Under the pieces are notes generated by a model. It was not told the DNA's origin. It searched no databases and saw only the letters and a list, made by a program, of their open reading frames with translations. A program made the position numbers and the translations under genes. Shown here in pieces: positions 23,724 through 32,683 of a stretch of 62,774 bases of DNA. Numbering within the stretch: the first letter of the stretch is position 1; each line of letters begins with the position of its first letter. Source of the DNA: an uncultured Phycisphaerales bacterium (GTDB taxonomy: Bacteria; Planctomycetota; Phycisphaerae; Phycisphaerales; UBA1924); the NCBI GenBank assembly GCA_937995595.1, contig CALKJW010000031.1, positions 1 to 62,774 of the forward strand, in the 5' to 3' direction.

Positions 23724-26195
23724 TCAGCAGCCGGCGAACCAGTCGGACAGGTACGCGAAGATGTCGGCGACCTGAACGCCGTCGGCGCCGTCCCAGTCGG
23801 CCTGCGGGTTGCCCGCGAACCACAGGCCCAGGAAGGTGAAGATGTCGCTGACGCCCAGCCCCGGCGTGCCGTCGATGTCCGGCGGGCAGGGGTTGGGGAT
23901 GTTCACCGTCAACACCGCCGCGTCGCTCGGCACGCTCGCGCAGGCGTTGATGACCAGCACGTCGTAGTTGCCCGCGTCGGCGCTCTGCACGGGGTTGATG
24001 GTCAGCACCGACGACTGCACGCCGCTGGTGCGCGAGTTGTTGCTCAGCGCGACGCCGTTGCGCCGCCACTGGTACTGCAGCCCGGTGCCGGTCGCGGCGA
24101 CGCTGAACACCGCCATCGAGCCCTCGTCCACCGTCTGGCTCTGCGGCTGGCCGGTGATCGTCGCGCCCGCGCACGGCTCGGAGATGTTGCCCGAAGCGAC
24201 GACCGCGAAGCCCTGCGGCCCCTGGTTGACCGCCGTGCCGCGGATGCGCACCGTCCACAGGCCCGAGGTCGGCGTGTTGATGAGCACCTGCTCGACGTTG
24301 TTCTTGTTGTCGGCCGTGCCGCCGGCCGACGACTGGCCGGAGGTGAAGACGTTGCCGAGGTACGTCGTGCCCGAGGGGGAGACGACCTCGAGGTCGAGGT
24401 TGTTGATGACCGGGTTCGAGGCGTTCACCGCCGCGGGCGGGCCGGTGAAGACCATCGTCACCTTCAGCGGCGTCTGCGAGCCGTTGCACTGGAACTGGTG
24501 CTCGACCACCTGGCCGGTGGTCAGGCCGCCCGCGGCGTGCCGCACGTCGCGCAGCCAGAGTCTGCGCGTCGTGTCGGCCGGGAAGTACAGGACGTTGTCG
24601 AGCAGCAGGCGGCCCCAGCCCTCGGCGTTGGAGGGATAGCCGGTCACGCCGGTCATGTCGACCGTGCCGTTGAGCAGCGTGGCGCGGATGAGCGCCCCGG
24701 TGGGGACGAACGCGTCGGCCGCGTTGGCCGTGCCGCTGGGATGGAAGCCCTCGGTGTAGTACTGCCGCACCAGCAGGCCGCCGGCCGAGACCGCCGGGCA
24801 GGCCATCGATGTGCCCGAGAGGCTCGTCGTGCCGCAGGTGCTGTTGCTGGCCGACACGGTGTCGCAGCCGGGGGCGTAGATCTCGGGCTTGCGCCGGCCG
24901 TCGAAGGTCGGGCCCGCGCCGCCGTAGCAGCGGTTGGCCTGGTTCGGCGTGTCGCTGGTCGCGCCGACGCCCAGCACGTTGATGGAGTTCTCGGGGGTCT
25001 TGAGCGTCGACTGGTTGCTGACGGCGAAGGCCACCACGCTGTCCTGGTTGTTCCAGGTGTGCACGTCGATCTGCCGGCACCAGGTCGTGTACGCCGTCGT
25101 GCCGTCGTCGCCCCACGAGTTGCTGTGCACCCGTGCGCCGTCGTTGAACGCGTCGTTGAGCCGCGGCTCGAGCGTGCCCGTGCTCGACCAGATGTTGCTG
25201 GCGTTGGAGAACGACATCCGCGCGCGGTACGCGATCCCGTCGTGTGTCGTGTACGCGTCATAGGGCGTCGCGTCGCCGGCGATCGTCCCCGCAACGTGCG
25301 TGCCGTGCGTGTCGTTGCTCCCGGCGTTCCGCCACCCGACGAACTTGCGGTGCGTCGGACCGGGCGCGACCGTGTCGCTGAACATGCAGTGCGTCAGCCG
25401 CGGCGTGCCGTCGATCACGCCCGCGATCTGCCCTTGGCCGGTCAGCCCCGCGTTCCACAGCGGCAACTGCCCGCTCGTGTTGCTCTGGATGATCCAGCGC
25501 GTCGAGTCGTTGCGGAACGTGCCCTCGGGCGCGTCCTCGACAAACTGCACCGTCGCCAGCGAGGCCAGCCCGCGCGCCGCCGCGGGCGTCGTCTCCGCGT
25601 CGATGAGCCACTGCCCGCCGACGAAGTTCGAGTCGATGACGTTCGCCTTCGCCGCGGCCAGCGCGGCGGCGGCCTCGTCGGTGTTCTCGCCCTCGAACAG
25701 CACGACCACGATCTTGCACAGGCCCCGGGCCTGCAGGTCCTGACGGTACACGGTCTTGTACGGTCGCGCGTCGAGCTCGGGGTCGATCTTCCACTCCGCA
25801 CGGAACGCGCCGACCCACTCGACAAACGGCAGGGCCCGCAACACGGCCAGCCGGTCCGCGTCCAGCGGTTCCATCCACGCGTGCTCGGGCAGGTAACTGG
25901 TCAGGCGCAGGCCCGCGGCGGTCAGCGCCTCGTGCCGCGCGGGCGTCATCGGGCCGTCGAGTTTCACCACGTGCCAGCCGGGCGAAAAGCCCTCGTTGGT
26001 CAGCAGGAAGTCGGTGTCGGGCGAGGTCTCAAAGTCGCCGGTCCGCAGTTGCAACAGGCCCTTGCCGGGGGTCTGCGCCGGCACGTCCACCCTCGCCGCG
26101 GCCAGCCCGCACACACTCGTCAGCGCGAGAACGGCTCCGATTTGCACACACCGGCCGGCCCGTGCGGCCGACGACGACGCTCGCAGATTTGACAT
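23724..26195 (-). CDS. Secreted subtilisin-family (S8) protease with Ig-like domain and GC-type dockerin tail
   Basis: 823 residues from the ATG at 26195, preceded by GGAGGCGTGG. After a signal peptide (LTSVCGLAAA) and a propeptide-like region, the triad is Asp262 (AGVIDGTPRL), His297 (NDTHGTHVAGT) and Ser463 (SLSGTSMACPA). A post-catalytic beta-sandwich (NLDLEVVSPSGTTYLG) is followed by an Ig-like domain (GQPQSQTVDEGSMAVF...DAGNYDVLV). The dockerin tail (DIDGTPGLGVSDIFTF, ADWDGADGVQVADIFAY) ends exactly in FAGC. It is first in a run of three same-strand dockerin-tailed proteases, 123 bp from the next, suggesting coordinated secretion. Confidence 0.92.
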   Translation of the reverse strand: MSNLRASSSAARAGRCVQIGAVLALTSVCGLAAARVDVPAQTPGKGLLQLRTGDFETSPDTDFLLTNEGFSPGWHVVKLDGPMTPARHEALTAAGLRLTSYLPEHAWMEPLDADRLAVLRALPFVEWVGAFRAEWKIDPELDARPYKTVYRQDLQARGLCKIVVVLFEGENTDEAAAALAAAKANVIDSNFVGGQWLIDAETTPAAARGLASLATVQFVEDAPEGTFRNDSTRWIIQSNTSGQLPLWNAGLTGQGQIAGVIDGTPRLTHCMFSDTVAPGPTHRKFVGWRNAGSNDTHGTHVAGTIAGDATPYDAYTTHDGIAYRARMSFSNASNIWSSTGTLEPRLNDAFNDGARVHSNSWGDDGTTAYTTWCRQIDVHTWNNQDSVVAFAVSNQSTLKTPENSINVLGVGATSDTPNQANRCYGGAGPTFDGRRKPEIYAPGCDTVSASNSTCGTTSLSGTSMACPAVSAGGLLVRQYYTEGFHPSGTANAADAFVPTGALIRATLLNGTVDMTGVTGYPSNAEGWGRLLLDNVLYFPADTTRRLWLRDVRHAAGGLTTGQVVEHQFQCNGSQTPLKVTMVFTGPPAAVNASNPVINNLDLEVVSPSGTTYLGNVFTSGQSSAGGTADNKNNVEQVLINTPTSGLWTVRIRGTAVNQGPQGFAVVASGNISEPCAGATITGQPQSQTVDEGSMAVFSVAATGTGLQYQWRRNGVALSNNSRTSGVQSSVLTINPVQSADAGNYDVLVINACASVPSDAAVLTVNIPNPCPPDIDGTPGLGVSDIFTFLGLWFAGNPQADWDGADGVQVADIFAYLSDWFAGC

Positions 26196-26477
26196 CCACG
26201 CCTCCAATCAACCCGCGCCGAGTTACGGACCGAACTCGGGGCGAACGCCCCAACCCGACTAGGTCAGTCTAACGCCGGCCCCGATCTGAGCAACGCTTCG
26301 GATCGAAAAGAACCCGATCCGGGGACCCGTTGTCAAAGCGGAGCCGGTCCTATACGCAGCCTGATCCCGGCGGTTCTTGTCCTGAATGGGTCGTTTTTGA
26401 CGGTTTATCGGCCCGCCCGTGCGGCGGACCCGGTCCGGGCCCGTTCGCACGGTCCGCTTCCACTACACTCCCGGCCC

Positions 26478-28223
26478 ATGCTCGCGCAGCCGTCCGGCTT
26501 CCGTTTGCAAAGGTCCGCGCCGCACTACGTGCTGCTCGTGTTCCTGATTGCGCTGCTGTGCGTGACGCTGCTGTACCCCATCTTCCTCACCGTCGGCGGC
26601 GCGTTCGTGCGGACCGACGCCTCCGGCGCGCGCCGGTTCACCCTCGACCACCTGTCGCTGGTGTTCCAGGACCCGCGGCTGCTCCGCGGCCTGTTCAACT
26701 CCTTCCGCATCGCCGCGACCACCACCGCCCTGACGATCGTCATCGCGCTGCCGCTGGCGGTGTGCGCGGCCAAGTACCGCTTCCCGCTCAAGGGGGTGTT
26801 CGGCTCGCTCATCCTCGTGCCGCTGATCCTGCCGCCGTTCGTGGGCGCGCTGGGCATGCAGGCGCTGCTGGGGCGCGAGGGCGCGATCAACGCGCTGCTG
26901 GGCTCGCAGTTCGACTTCCTCGGCAACGCGAAGTTCTGGGGCGTGGTCGCGCTGCAGGCCCTGGCGCTCTACCCGATCATCTACCTCAACGCGACCGCCG
27001 CGCTGGCCAACCTCGACCCCGCGCTCGAGGAAGCGGCCGAGAACCTGGGCTGCGGGCCGGTGCGGCGGTTCTTCACCATCACGCTCCCGCTCATCCGCCC
27101 CGGCCTGTTCGCGGGCGCGACGATCGTCTTCATCTGGTCGTTCACCGAACTCGGCACCCCGCTGGTCTTCGACTACGCCGAGGTCACGCCGGTGCAGATC
27201 TTCACCGGCCTCAAGGAGGTCGAGACCAGCGCCGAGCCCTACGCGCTCACCGTCGTCATGCTCTTCTCGGCGATCACCATCTACACCTTCGGGCGCGTGA
27301 TGTTCGGCGGCAGGGCCTACGCGATGTACGCCAAGGCCTCGCGCGCCGGCGGCGAGCGCGCCCTGGCCGGCCCCGGCGCGTGGGCCGTGACCGGCCTGTT
27401 CACGCTCGTCACGACCTGCGCGCTGCTGCCGCACGTCGGCGTGGTCCTGCTCGCGCTCACCGCGCCGGGCCAGTGGTACCAGACCGTCCTGCCCACCAGT
27501 TTCACGCTCGAACACTTCGGCGTCGCGCTGGGCCACCCCGAGAGTTTCCGCTCGATCGTCAACTCACTCAAACTCGCCTCCGCGGCGGTGGCGATCGACC
27601 TGCTGCTGGGCGTCCTCATCGGCTGGGTGCTGGTGCGCACCAGCATCCGCGGGCGCGGCGTGCTCGACGCGCTGTGCATGCTCCCGCTCGCCGTGCCCGG
27701 TCTGGTGATGGCCTTCGGCTTCGTCGCCGTGTCGCTGGGCTGGCCGTTCGGCAAGGGCCAGCCGCTGGAGGGGCTGGTGTCGGTGACCGGCGTGTCGCCC
27801 AACCCCGTCCCGCTGCTCATCATCGCCTACGCGGTGCGGCGGCTGCCGTACATCGTCCGCGCGACGGTCGCGGGCCTTCAGCAGACCAGCGGCGAACTCG
27901 AGGAAGCGGCGATGAACCTCGGCGCTTCGAGGTCCTACGCGGTGCGCAAGGTCATCCTGCCGCTCATCGCCGCGAACCTGACGGCCGGCGCGCTGCTGGC
28001 GTTCAGTTTCTGCATGCTCGAGGTGTCGGACTCGCTCATCCTCGCCCAGCAGCAGAAGGACTTCCCGATCACCAAGGCGATCTTCATGTTCCTCAACCGC
28101 CTGGGCGACGGGCCGTACATCGCCAGCGCGATGGGCGTGTGGGGCATGGCGCTGCTGACCGTCACGCTCGTGGGCGCGGCGGCGCTGATGGGCAGGAAAC
28201 TCGGGTCGATCTTCAGGGTGTAG
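26478..28223 (+). CDS. ABC transporter permease, fused two-domain (FbpB/ThiP type)
   Basis: 581 residues. Two BPD_transp_1 halves each have about six helices and an EAA loop that docks the ATPase: EEAAENLGCGPVRRFFTITLP (first half) and EEAAMNLGASRSYAVRKVILP (second half). The fused 12-helix form is typical of importers for ferric iron, thiamine, 2-aminoethylphosphonate or spermidine-type substrates. No substrate-binding protein or ATPase gene lies in the window, so the substrate is unknown. TACACT lies 8 bp before the ATG, so the message may be nearly leaderless. Confidence 0.93.
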   Translation: MLAQPSGFRLQRSAPHYVLLVFLIALLCVTLLYPIFLTVGGAFVRTDASGARRFTLDHLSLVFQDPRLLRGLFNSFRIAATTTALTIVIALPLAVCAAKYRFPLKGVFGSLILVPLILPPFVGALGMQALLGREGAINALLGSQFDFLGNAKFWGVVALQALALYPIIYLNATAALANLDPALEEAAENLGCGPVRRFFTITLPLIRPGLFAGATIVFIWSFTELGTPLVFDYAEVTPVQIFTGLKEVETSAEPYALTVVMLFSAITIYTFGRVMFGGRAYAMYAKASRAGGERALAGPGAWAVTGLFTLVTTCALLPHVGVVLLALTAPGQWYQTVLPTSFTLEHFGVALGHPESFRSIVNSLKLASAAVAIDLLLGVLIGWVLVRTSIRGRGVLDALCMLPLAVPGLVMAFGFVAVSLGWPFGKGQPLEGLVSVTGVSPNPVPLLIIAYAVRRLPYIVRATVAGLQQTSGELEEAAMNLGASRSYAVRKVILPLIAANLTAGALLAFSFCMLEVSDSLILAQQQKDFPITKAIFMFLNRLGDGPYIASAMGVWGMALLTVTLVGAAALMGRKLGSIFRV

Positions 28224-28346
28224 CGAGCCGGGGACCGCGCGTTCGCAGCGCGGGCCCTGCCGCGCACGCGGCGCCGCCGGGCGGCACCGATCCGCCGCGT
28301 CAACCTATACTCGCTTGATCCAATCCCATCGCAGCGAGGCCCGTCC

Positions 28347-29150
28347 ATGTCCACCTCCGGCGGCCCGAGTCTGGCCAACATCAAAGACCCGAACATCCAC
28401 GGCAACCGCAACTACTGGACCCGCTACGACTGGCCCGAGGCCGGCGACGAGTGGAGCAAGCCCTGGGGCGGGTCCGACGCGCTGTGGTTCTCGGGCATCC
28501 TGCCGCGGCTGCACCCGTTCCTCCCCGCCGGGCACGTGCTGGAGATCGCCCCGGGCTTCGGGCGCGTGACCAACCACCTGCGCCGCTACTGCCGCAAGTT
28601 GACGATCGTGGACCTGGTGCCCAAGTGCATCGACGCCTGCCGCGAGCGCTTCAAGGACGACACGCACATCGCCTACGTCGTCAACGACGGCCGCTCGCTG
28701 GAGGCGGTGGCGGACAACTCGGTCGACCTGTGCGTCTCGTGGGACTCGCTGGTGCACGTCGAGCACGAGACGGTGCGCGAATACCTGCGGCAACTGCGGA
28801 CCAAACTGCGCCCCGGCGGCGTGGGGTTCATCCACCACTCCAACCTCGGCGTGCACGCGGCGGACCTCAAGGGCGACGAGGGGCCGCACATCCTCGGCGG
28901 ACGCCGACCGAGCATGACCGCCGAGAAGTTCCGCAACGACTGCAAGGAGTTCGGCCTCCGCTGCCTGAGCCAGGAGATCGTGCCGTGGACGGGCGCGGGC
29001 CTCTGGCTCGACAGTTTCTCGCTGTTCATGCGCGACGAGGCCAACGCCAACCTCGACCCGATCGTGGAGTTCCGCCACGACTGGGGCAGCGAGGTGGCCA
29101 ACTCGGCCCGCCTTGCGCGGCTGTACCGCAAGCCCAGCGAAGTGGGCTGA
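28347..29150 (+). CDS. Class I SAM-dependent methyltransferase
   Basis: 267 residues. The SAM-binding Rossmann fold shows motif I as VLEIAPGFGRVTNHL, motif II as LTIVDLVPKCID and motif IV as VDLCVSWDSLVHVEHETV; LRPGGVGFIHHSN is motif VI. The N-terminus (NYWTRYDWPEAGDEW) resembles small-molecule or sugar methyltransferases found in glycan clusters, but the substrate is not evident. A TATACT box lies about 35 bp upstream. The histidine-kinase gene follows after 70 bp. Confidence 0.88.
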   Translation: MSTSGGPSLANIKDPNIHGNRNYWTRYDWPEAGDEWSKPWGGSDALWFSGILPRLHPFLPAGHVLEIAPGFGRVTNHLRRYCRKLTIVDLVPKCIDACRERFKDDTHIAYVVNDGRSLEAVADNSVDLCVSWDSLVHVEHETVREYLRQLRTKLRPGGVGFIHHSNLGVHAADLKGDEGPHILGGRRPSMTAEKFRNDCKEFGLRCLSQEIVPWTGAGLWLDSFSLFMRDEANANLDPIVEFRHDWGSEVANSARLARLYRKPSEVG

Positions 29151-29220
29151 CGAACCGCGACCGTCAGGCAGTGGCGTCCGTCTGCGGGCTCCGTCCGCGC
29201 TCCCCTGCGTACCGTCTTCC

Positions 29221-30942
29221 GTGCTGACGCTCACCGTCATCCAGGGGCCTGACAAGGGCAAGACCTTCGCCCTCCCGCTCAACGAGCCGCAACTCATCGG
29301 CCGATCGTCCGAGGCCCTGCCCACGACCGACACCACCGTCTCGCGCCGGCACGCCGAACTCACGCCCGACGACGGCGAGTGGTACATCCGCGACCTGGAC
29401 AGCCAGAACGGCACCTACGTCAACGGCGTGCGCATCGCCGAGCGCACCCGCCTGCGACTGGGCGACCAGGTGCGCACCGGCTCGACGCTCTGGATGTTCG
29501 GCCGTCGCGAGGAGGACGAGTCGCGCGACGTGATCCGCGTCGTCCGGGCCGACCAGATGGACACGCAGGTCGAGCGGACGCTGCCGTCCAACGACGACTC
29601 GGTGATCCTCGCCGAGCCCGAGCCGCGCTCGGCGGCGGTGCACCACCTGCAAGTCATCTACCGCCTCACCGCGCTGACGGCGCAGACGACCAACCGCGAC
29701 GAACTGCTCGCGGGCGTGATGGAACTGGTCTTCAACGAGTTCAAGCCCGAGCGCGGCTTCATCCTGCTGCACGACGAGCCCGCGCCCGGGCAGGCCGACG
29801 CGCCGGCCCGCCCCAAGGGCCCGCCCGCCACGCCGCGCCCGGTGGTCGTCAAGTACCGTACGCCGCCCAAGGACAAGAAGGACGCGCGCATCCACGTCTC
29901 GCGCACCATCCTGCAGCACGCCATGAACGGCAGCGAGGGCGTGCTGAGCAGCAACGCCATGGCCGACCCGCGATTCGCCAAGGGCGACAGCGTGCAGCAG
30001 TTCCACATCCGCTCGGCGCTCTGCTCGCCGATCGAGTTCGGCGACCGCAAGTTCGGCGCCATCTACGTCGATTCCTCCATCGCCAACTACACCTTCACCC
30101 CCGAGCAGCTCGCGCTGCTCAACGCCATCGCCCGCCACACCGGCCTGGCCCTCGCCAACGCCGAGGGCTTCGCCAAGCGCCTGCAGACCGAGCGACTGGC
30201 CGCCATCGGCGAGACCGTCGCCAGCCTCTCGCACTCCATCAAGAACATCCTGCAGGGCCTTCGCGGCGGGGCGGACGTGGTGGAGATGGGCCTGAAGAAG
30301 GAGGACCTCAAGATCGCGCGCGGCGGGTGGGCCATCCTCAAGCGCAACATCGACCGCATCATGGGCCTGACGATGAACATGCTGGCCTACTCGGCCCGCC
30401 GCACGCTGGAGTACGAACTGGTCAAGGTCGGCCCGCTCATCGAGGACTGCGCGCAACTGCTGCACGACCTGTGCGCCGCGCGCGGCGTCGCGCTCATCAT
30501 CGACGCCGACCCCGAAATGCCGCCCGTGCAACTCGACCAGAGCCTGATGCACCAGGCGCTCATCAACCTCATGAGCAACGCCGTCGAGGCCGTCGAGCCC
30601 CAGACCGGCGCGGTCACCGTGCGCGCCGCCTACCTGCCCGCGCAGGGGCAGGCCCGCGCCATGGTCCGCATTGACGTCATCGACAACGGGCCCGGCATCG
30701 CCCCCGAACGCCACGCCTCCATCTTCCAGCCCTTCCAGACCACCAAGGGCCTGCGCGGCACCGGTCTGGGTTTGGCCGTCACCAAGCGCATCATCGAGGA
30801 GCACGGCGGGCGCGTGCGCGTCGAGTCGACGCAGGGGCGCGGCGCCACGTTCAGCATCATCGTCCCGGCCGACGGCCCGCGCGCCGACCCGTCCGCCACC
30901 GCCGCGTCCAGATCGGGCAACGCCGACGACCACGACCTGTAA
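29221..30942 (+). CDS. FHA-GAF sensor histidine kinase
   Basis: 573 residues from the GTG at 29221, chosen because the FHA domain begins there (LTVIQGPDKGKTFAL); the frame upstream looks like noise. The FHA domain (about 1-95) has GRSSE, VSRRHAEL and DSQNGTYVNG, the phosphothreonine-binding signature. A GAF domain (about 140-315) follows with RGFILLH and SALCSPIEFGDRKFGAIYVDS. The kinase core has the phospho-acceptor His338 in ASLSHSIKNILQGL, the N box HQALINLMSNAVEA and G boxes DNGPGIAPE and GTGLGLAVTKRI. No membrane helix is seen, so it is cytoplasmic. FHA plus HisKA suggests input from Ser/Thr kinases. No response regulator is adjacent. Confidence 0.93.
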   Translation: MLTLTVIQGPDKGKTFALPLNEPQLIGRSSEALPTTDTTVSRRHAELTPDDGEWYIRDLDSQNGTYVNGVRIAERTRLRLGDQVRTGSTLWMFGRREEDESRDVIRVVRADQMDTQVERTLPSNDDSVILAEPEPRSAAVHHLQVIYRLTALTAQTTNRDELLAGVMELVFNEFKPERGFILLHDEPAPGQADAPARPKGPPATPRPVVVKYRTPPKDKKDARIHVSRTILQHAMNGSEGVLSSNAMADPRFAKGDSVQQFHIRSALCSPIEFGDRKFGAIYVDSSIANYTFTPEQLALLNAIARHTGLALANAEGFAKRLQTERLAAIGETVASLSHSIKNILQGLRGGADVVEMGLKKEDLKIARGGWAILKRNIDRIMGLTMNMLAYSARRTLEYELVKVGPLIEDCAQLLHDLCAARGVALIIDADPEMPPVQLDQSLMHQALINLMSNAVEAVEPQTGAVTVRAAYLPAQGQARAMVRIDVIDNGPGIAPERHASIFQPFQTTKGLRGTGLGLAVTKRIIEEHGGRVRVESTQGRGATFSIIVPADGPRADPSATAASRSGNADDHDL

Positions 30943-31023
30943 GGACGGTGTACGGAGCCGCCGCATCGACGCGGCCGGTCCCGAAACGCTAATCTCTGCG
31001 GTCCCAAGGAGCCTTCGGTCGCC

Positions 31024-31701
31024 ATGAGTACAGGCGCAGCACCACGGCCATCGACCCACCGCCGCGGCCCCCGGGCACGCGATTCGATCGCGTTCATCCG
31101 CGAGTTCATCCGCCACCCCGGCCGCATCGGCGCCATCGCCCCCAGCGGGCGCGCGCTCGCCGCGGCGATGGTCCGCGGCATCGACTTTGCGCACACCCGC
31201 GCGGTGCTGGAGTTCGGGCCGGGCACGGGCGTGTTCACCAAGGCGATCCTCGACGCGATGCCCCACGACTGGCTCGACCCGCGCCAGACCGGGCGGCCCG
31301 GCAACGGGCGCGGCCGGTTCATCGCGATCGAGTTCAACACCAAGATGGCCGCGGCGGTGCGCCGGCAGTTCCCCGAGGCGCTGGTCGTCAACGACGACGC
31401 CGCGAACGTCGAGGGCATCTGCCGGCGCGAGGGTGTCGAGCCCGGCACGGTCGACGCGATCATCAGCGGACTGGCGTGGACGAGCATCCCCGAGCAGCCG
31501 CGCCGGCGCATCCTCGAAGCGACGCACCGCGTCCTGCGGCCGGGCGGCGAGTTCCGCACGTTCACCTATCAGGCCTCGATGCTCGTGCGCAGCGCGTGGG
31601 TCTTCCGGCGCATGCTGCGCGAGACCTTCAGCCAGGTGCACGTCGGGCGCGTGGTGTGGGCCAACATGCCGCCGGCGTTCGTGTACCGCTGCGTGAAATG
31701 A
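31024..31701 (+). CDS. Phospholipid N-methyltransferase-like SAM methyltransferase
   Basis: 225 residues. The N-terminus FIREFIRHPGRIGAIAPSGRALAAAM is the hallmark of PmtA/phospholipid methyltransferases and rRNA-dimethylase-like relatives. The SAM motif reads AVLEFGPGTGVFTKAIL, and FIAIEFNTKMAAAVRRQFP and VDAIISGLAWTSIP follow the family pattern. The likely reaction is methylation of phosphatidylethanolamine or another lipid; ornithine-lipid or hydrophobic small-molecule substrates are alternatives. An AAGGAG site lies upstream. The gene is convergent with the pirin gene across a repeat element. Confidence 0.85.
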   Translation: MSTGAAPRPSTHRRGPRARDSIAFIREFIRHPGRIGAIAPSGRALAAAMVRGIDFAHTRAVLEFGPGTGVFTKAILDAMPHDWLDPRQTGRPGNGRGRFIAIEFNTKMAAAVRRQFPEALVVNDDAANVEGICRREGVEPGTVDAIISGLAWTSIPEQPRRRILEATHRVLRPGGEFRTFTYQASMLVRSAWVFRRMLRETFSQVHVGRVVWANMPPAFVYRCVK

Positions 31702-31729
31702 TCGGAACGGGGGGTACGCGAGCGCGGAG

Positions 31730-31817
31730 GTCCTGAGTCCTGAAGTCTTGAGTCCTGTGAGTGATCTGAGACTCAGGACTGAGCAGTCAGGACCCAGGAC
31801 TCAGGACTCAGGACTTC
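31730..31817. repeat. Heptamer-based inverted repeat (TCCTGAG / CTCAGGA)
   Basis: The left arm (31730-31757) is built of TCCTGAG/AGTCCTG units and the right arm (31772-31817) of the complementary CAGGACT units, so transcripts from either side can fold into a long hairpin. It sits between two convergent genes and may act as a bidirectional terminator. A second copy is at 54531-54636. Confidence 0.75.
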
Positions 31818-31834
31818 ACGACGCCGGACCACGC

Positions 31835-32539
31835 CTACGCCAGGTCGAACAGCAGCAACTCGCTGTCCTGCGCGGCGTCGATGCGCACCTCGGCCTCGTC
31901 CTCGACCGCCGCGCCGTCGCCCGGCGCAAGCGCGTGGCCGTTCACGCTGACCGCGCCGCGCACGACCTGCACCCACGCGCCGCGCCCGGGGGCCAGCGCG
32001 TGCGAGAGCGTCGAGCCCGCCGACGGCAGCGAGGCGTAGACGCGGGCGTCCTGATGGATCGCCAGCGAACCTTCCGCGCCGTCGGGCGAGGCGACCAGCC
32101 GCAGCGCGTCGCGCCGCTCGCTCTCGGCAAAGGGCCTCTGGTCGTAGCGCGGCGTGTGCCCCTTGCGGTCGGGGAAGATCCAGACCTGCAGCAGGTGCGC
32201 GGGCGCGGCGTCGGAGGCGTTGTGCTCGCTGTGCACGATGCCGGTGCCGGCGGAGATGCGCTGCACCTCGCCGGGCCGCAGGATGGCGGTGTGGCCGGCG
32301 CCGATGCGGTCGCCGTGCCGCAGCGCGCCCGAGACCATGTAGGTGATGATCTCCATGTCGCTGTGCGGGTGGGGGTCGAACCCGAAGCCGGGCGCGACGC
32401 GGTCCTCGTTCATCACGCGCATCGAGCGGAAGCGCACGTGCGCGGGGTCGCGGTAGTCGGCGAACGAGAAGGTGTGCCGCGCGCTCAGCCAGCCGTGCTC
32501 GCCGCGCCCGCGGTCTTCGGACTTCCGGATGCGGATCAT
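31835..32539 (-). CDS. Pirin-family protein (quercetinase-like bicupin)
   Basis: 234 residues from the ATG at 32539, preceded by GGAGGTTCCCC. The YhhW/pirin type is clear: HGWLSARHTFSFADYRDP, FRSMRVMNEDRVAPGFGFDPHPHSDMEIITYMVSG and GTGIVHSEHN supply the metal ligands (His-x-His, His, Glu region) of the N-terminal cupin. The C-terminal cupin ends in AQDSELLLFDLA. Members can oxidise quercetin in vitro; the biological role is mostly unknown and often stress-related. A palindrome upstream and a MarR gene on the same strand suggest a regulated unit. Confidence 0.93.
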   Translation of the reverse strand: MIRIRKSEDRGRGEHGWLSARHTFSFADYRDPAHVRFRSMRVMNEDRVAPGFGFDPHPHSDMEIITYMVSGALRHGDRIGAGHTAILRPGEVQRISAGTGIVHSEHNASDAAPAHLLQVWIFPDRKGHTPRYDQRPFAESERRDALRLVASPDGAEGSLAIHQDARVYASLPSAGSTLSHALAPGRGAWVQVVRGAVSVNGHALAPGDGAAVEDEAEVRIDAAQDSELLLFDLA

Positions 32540-32564
32540 GGGGAACCTCCGTGGCACAATCGTT

Positions 32565-32589
32565 GTGATCACGATACTTGTTGCAACAA
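32565..32589. promoter_or_regulatory. Two adjacent palindromes upstream of pirin gene
   Basis: GTGATCAC (32565-32572) and TTGTTGCAACAA (32578-32589) are both perfect palindromes in an AT-richer patch 26-50 bp upstream of the pirin ATG, where an operator would sit. MarR-type regulators bind palindromes of this size, and a MarR gene lies 2 kb away. Confidence 0.5.
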
Positions 32590-32630
32590 CAATATCCGCC
32601 CGCACGCCGCGGATCAACCCCCGCGGCCTC

Positions 32631-32673
32631 GGGGCGTGGGGGGGGGGCGGGGGGGGCGTGGGGGGCGTGGCAG
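32631..32673 (+). other. G-run tract with quadruplex potential
   Basis: Consecutive runs of 4, 10, 8, 6, 3 and 5 G, separated by 1-5 nt, lie just past the 3' end of the GH20-like gene (which is on the other strand). Confidence 0.6.
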
Positions 32674-32683
32674 GGAGTGGGGG

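Noticed and set aside
21393-26192. 1599-codon open frame on the plus strand
   Set aside because: Antisense to two well-recognised proteases; its translation is Arg/Val/His/Ala-rich with no motifs, a common shadow in high-GC DNA.
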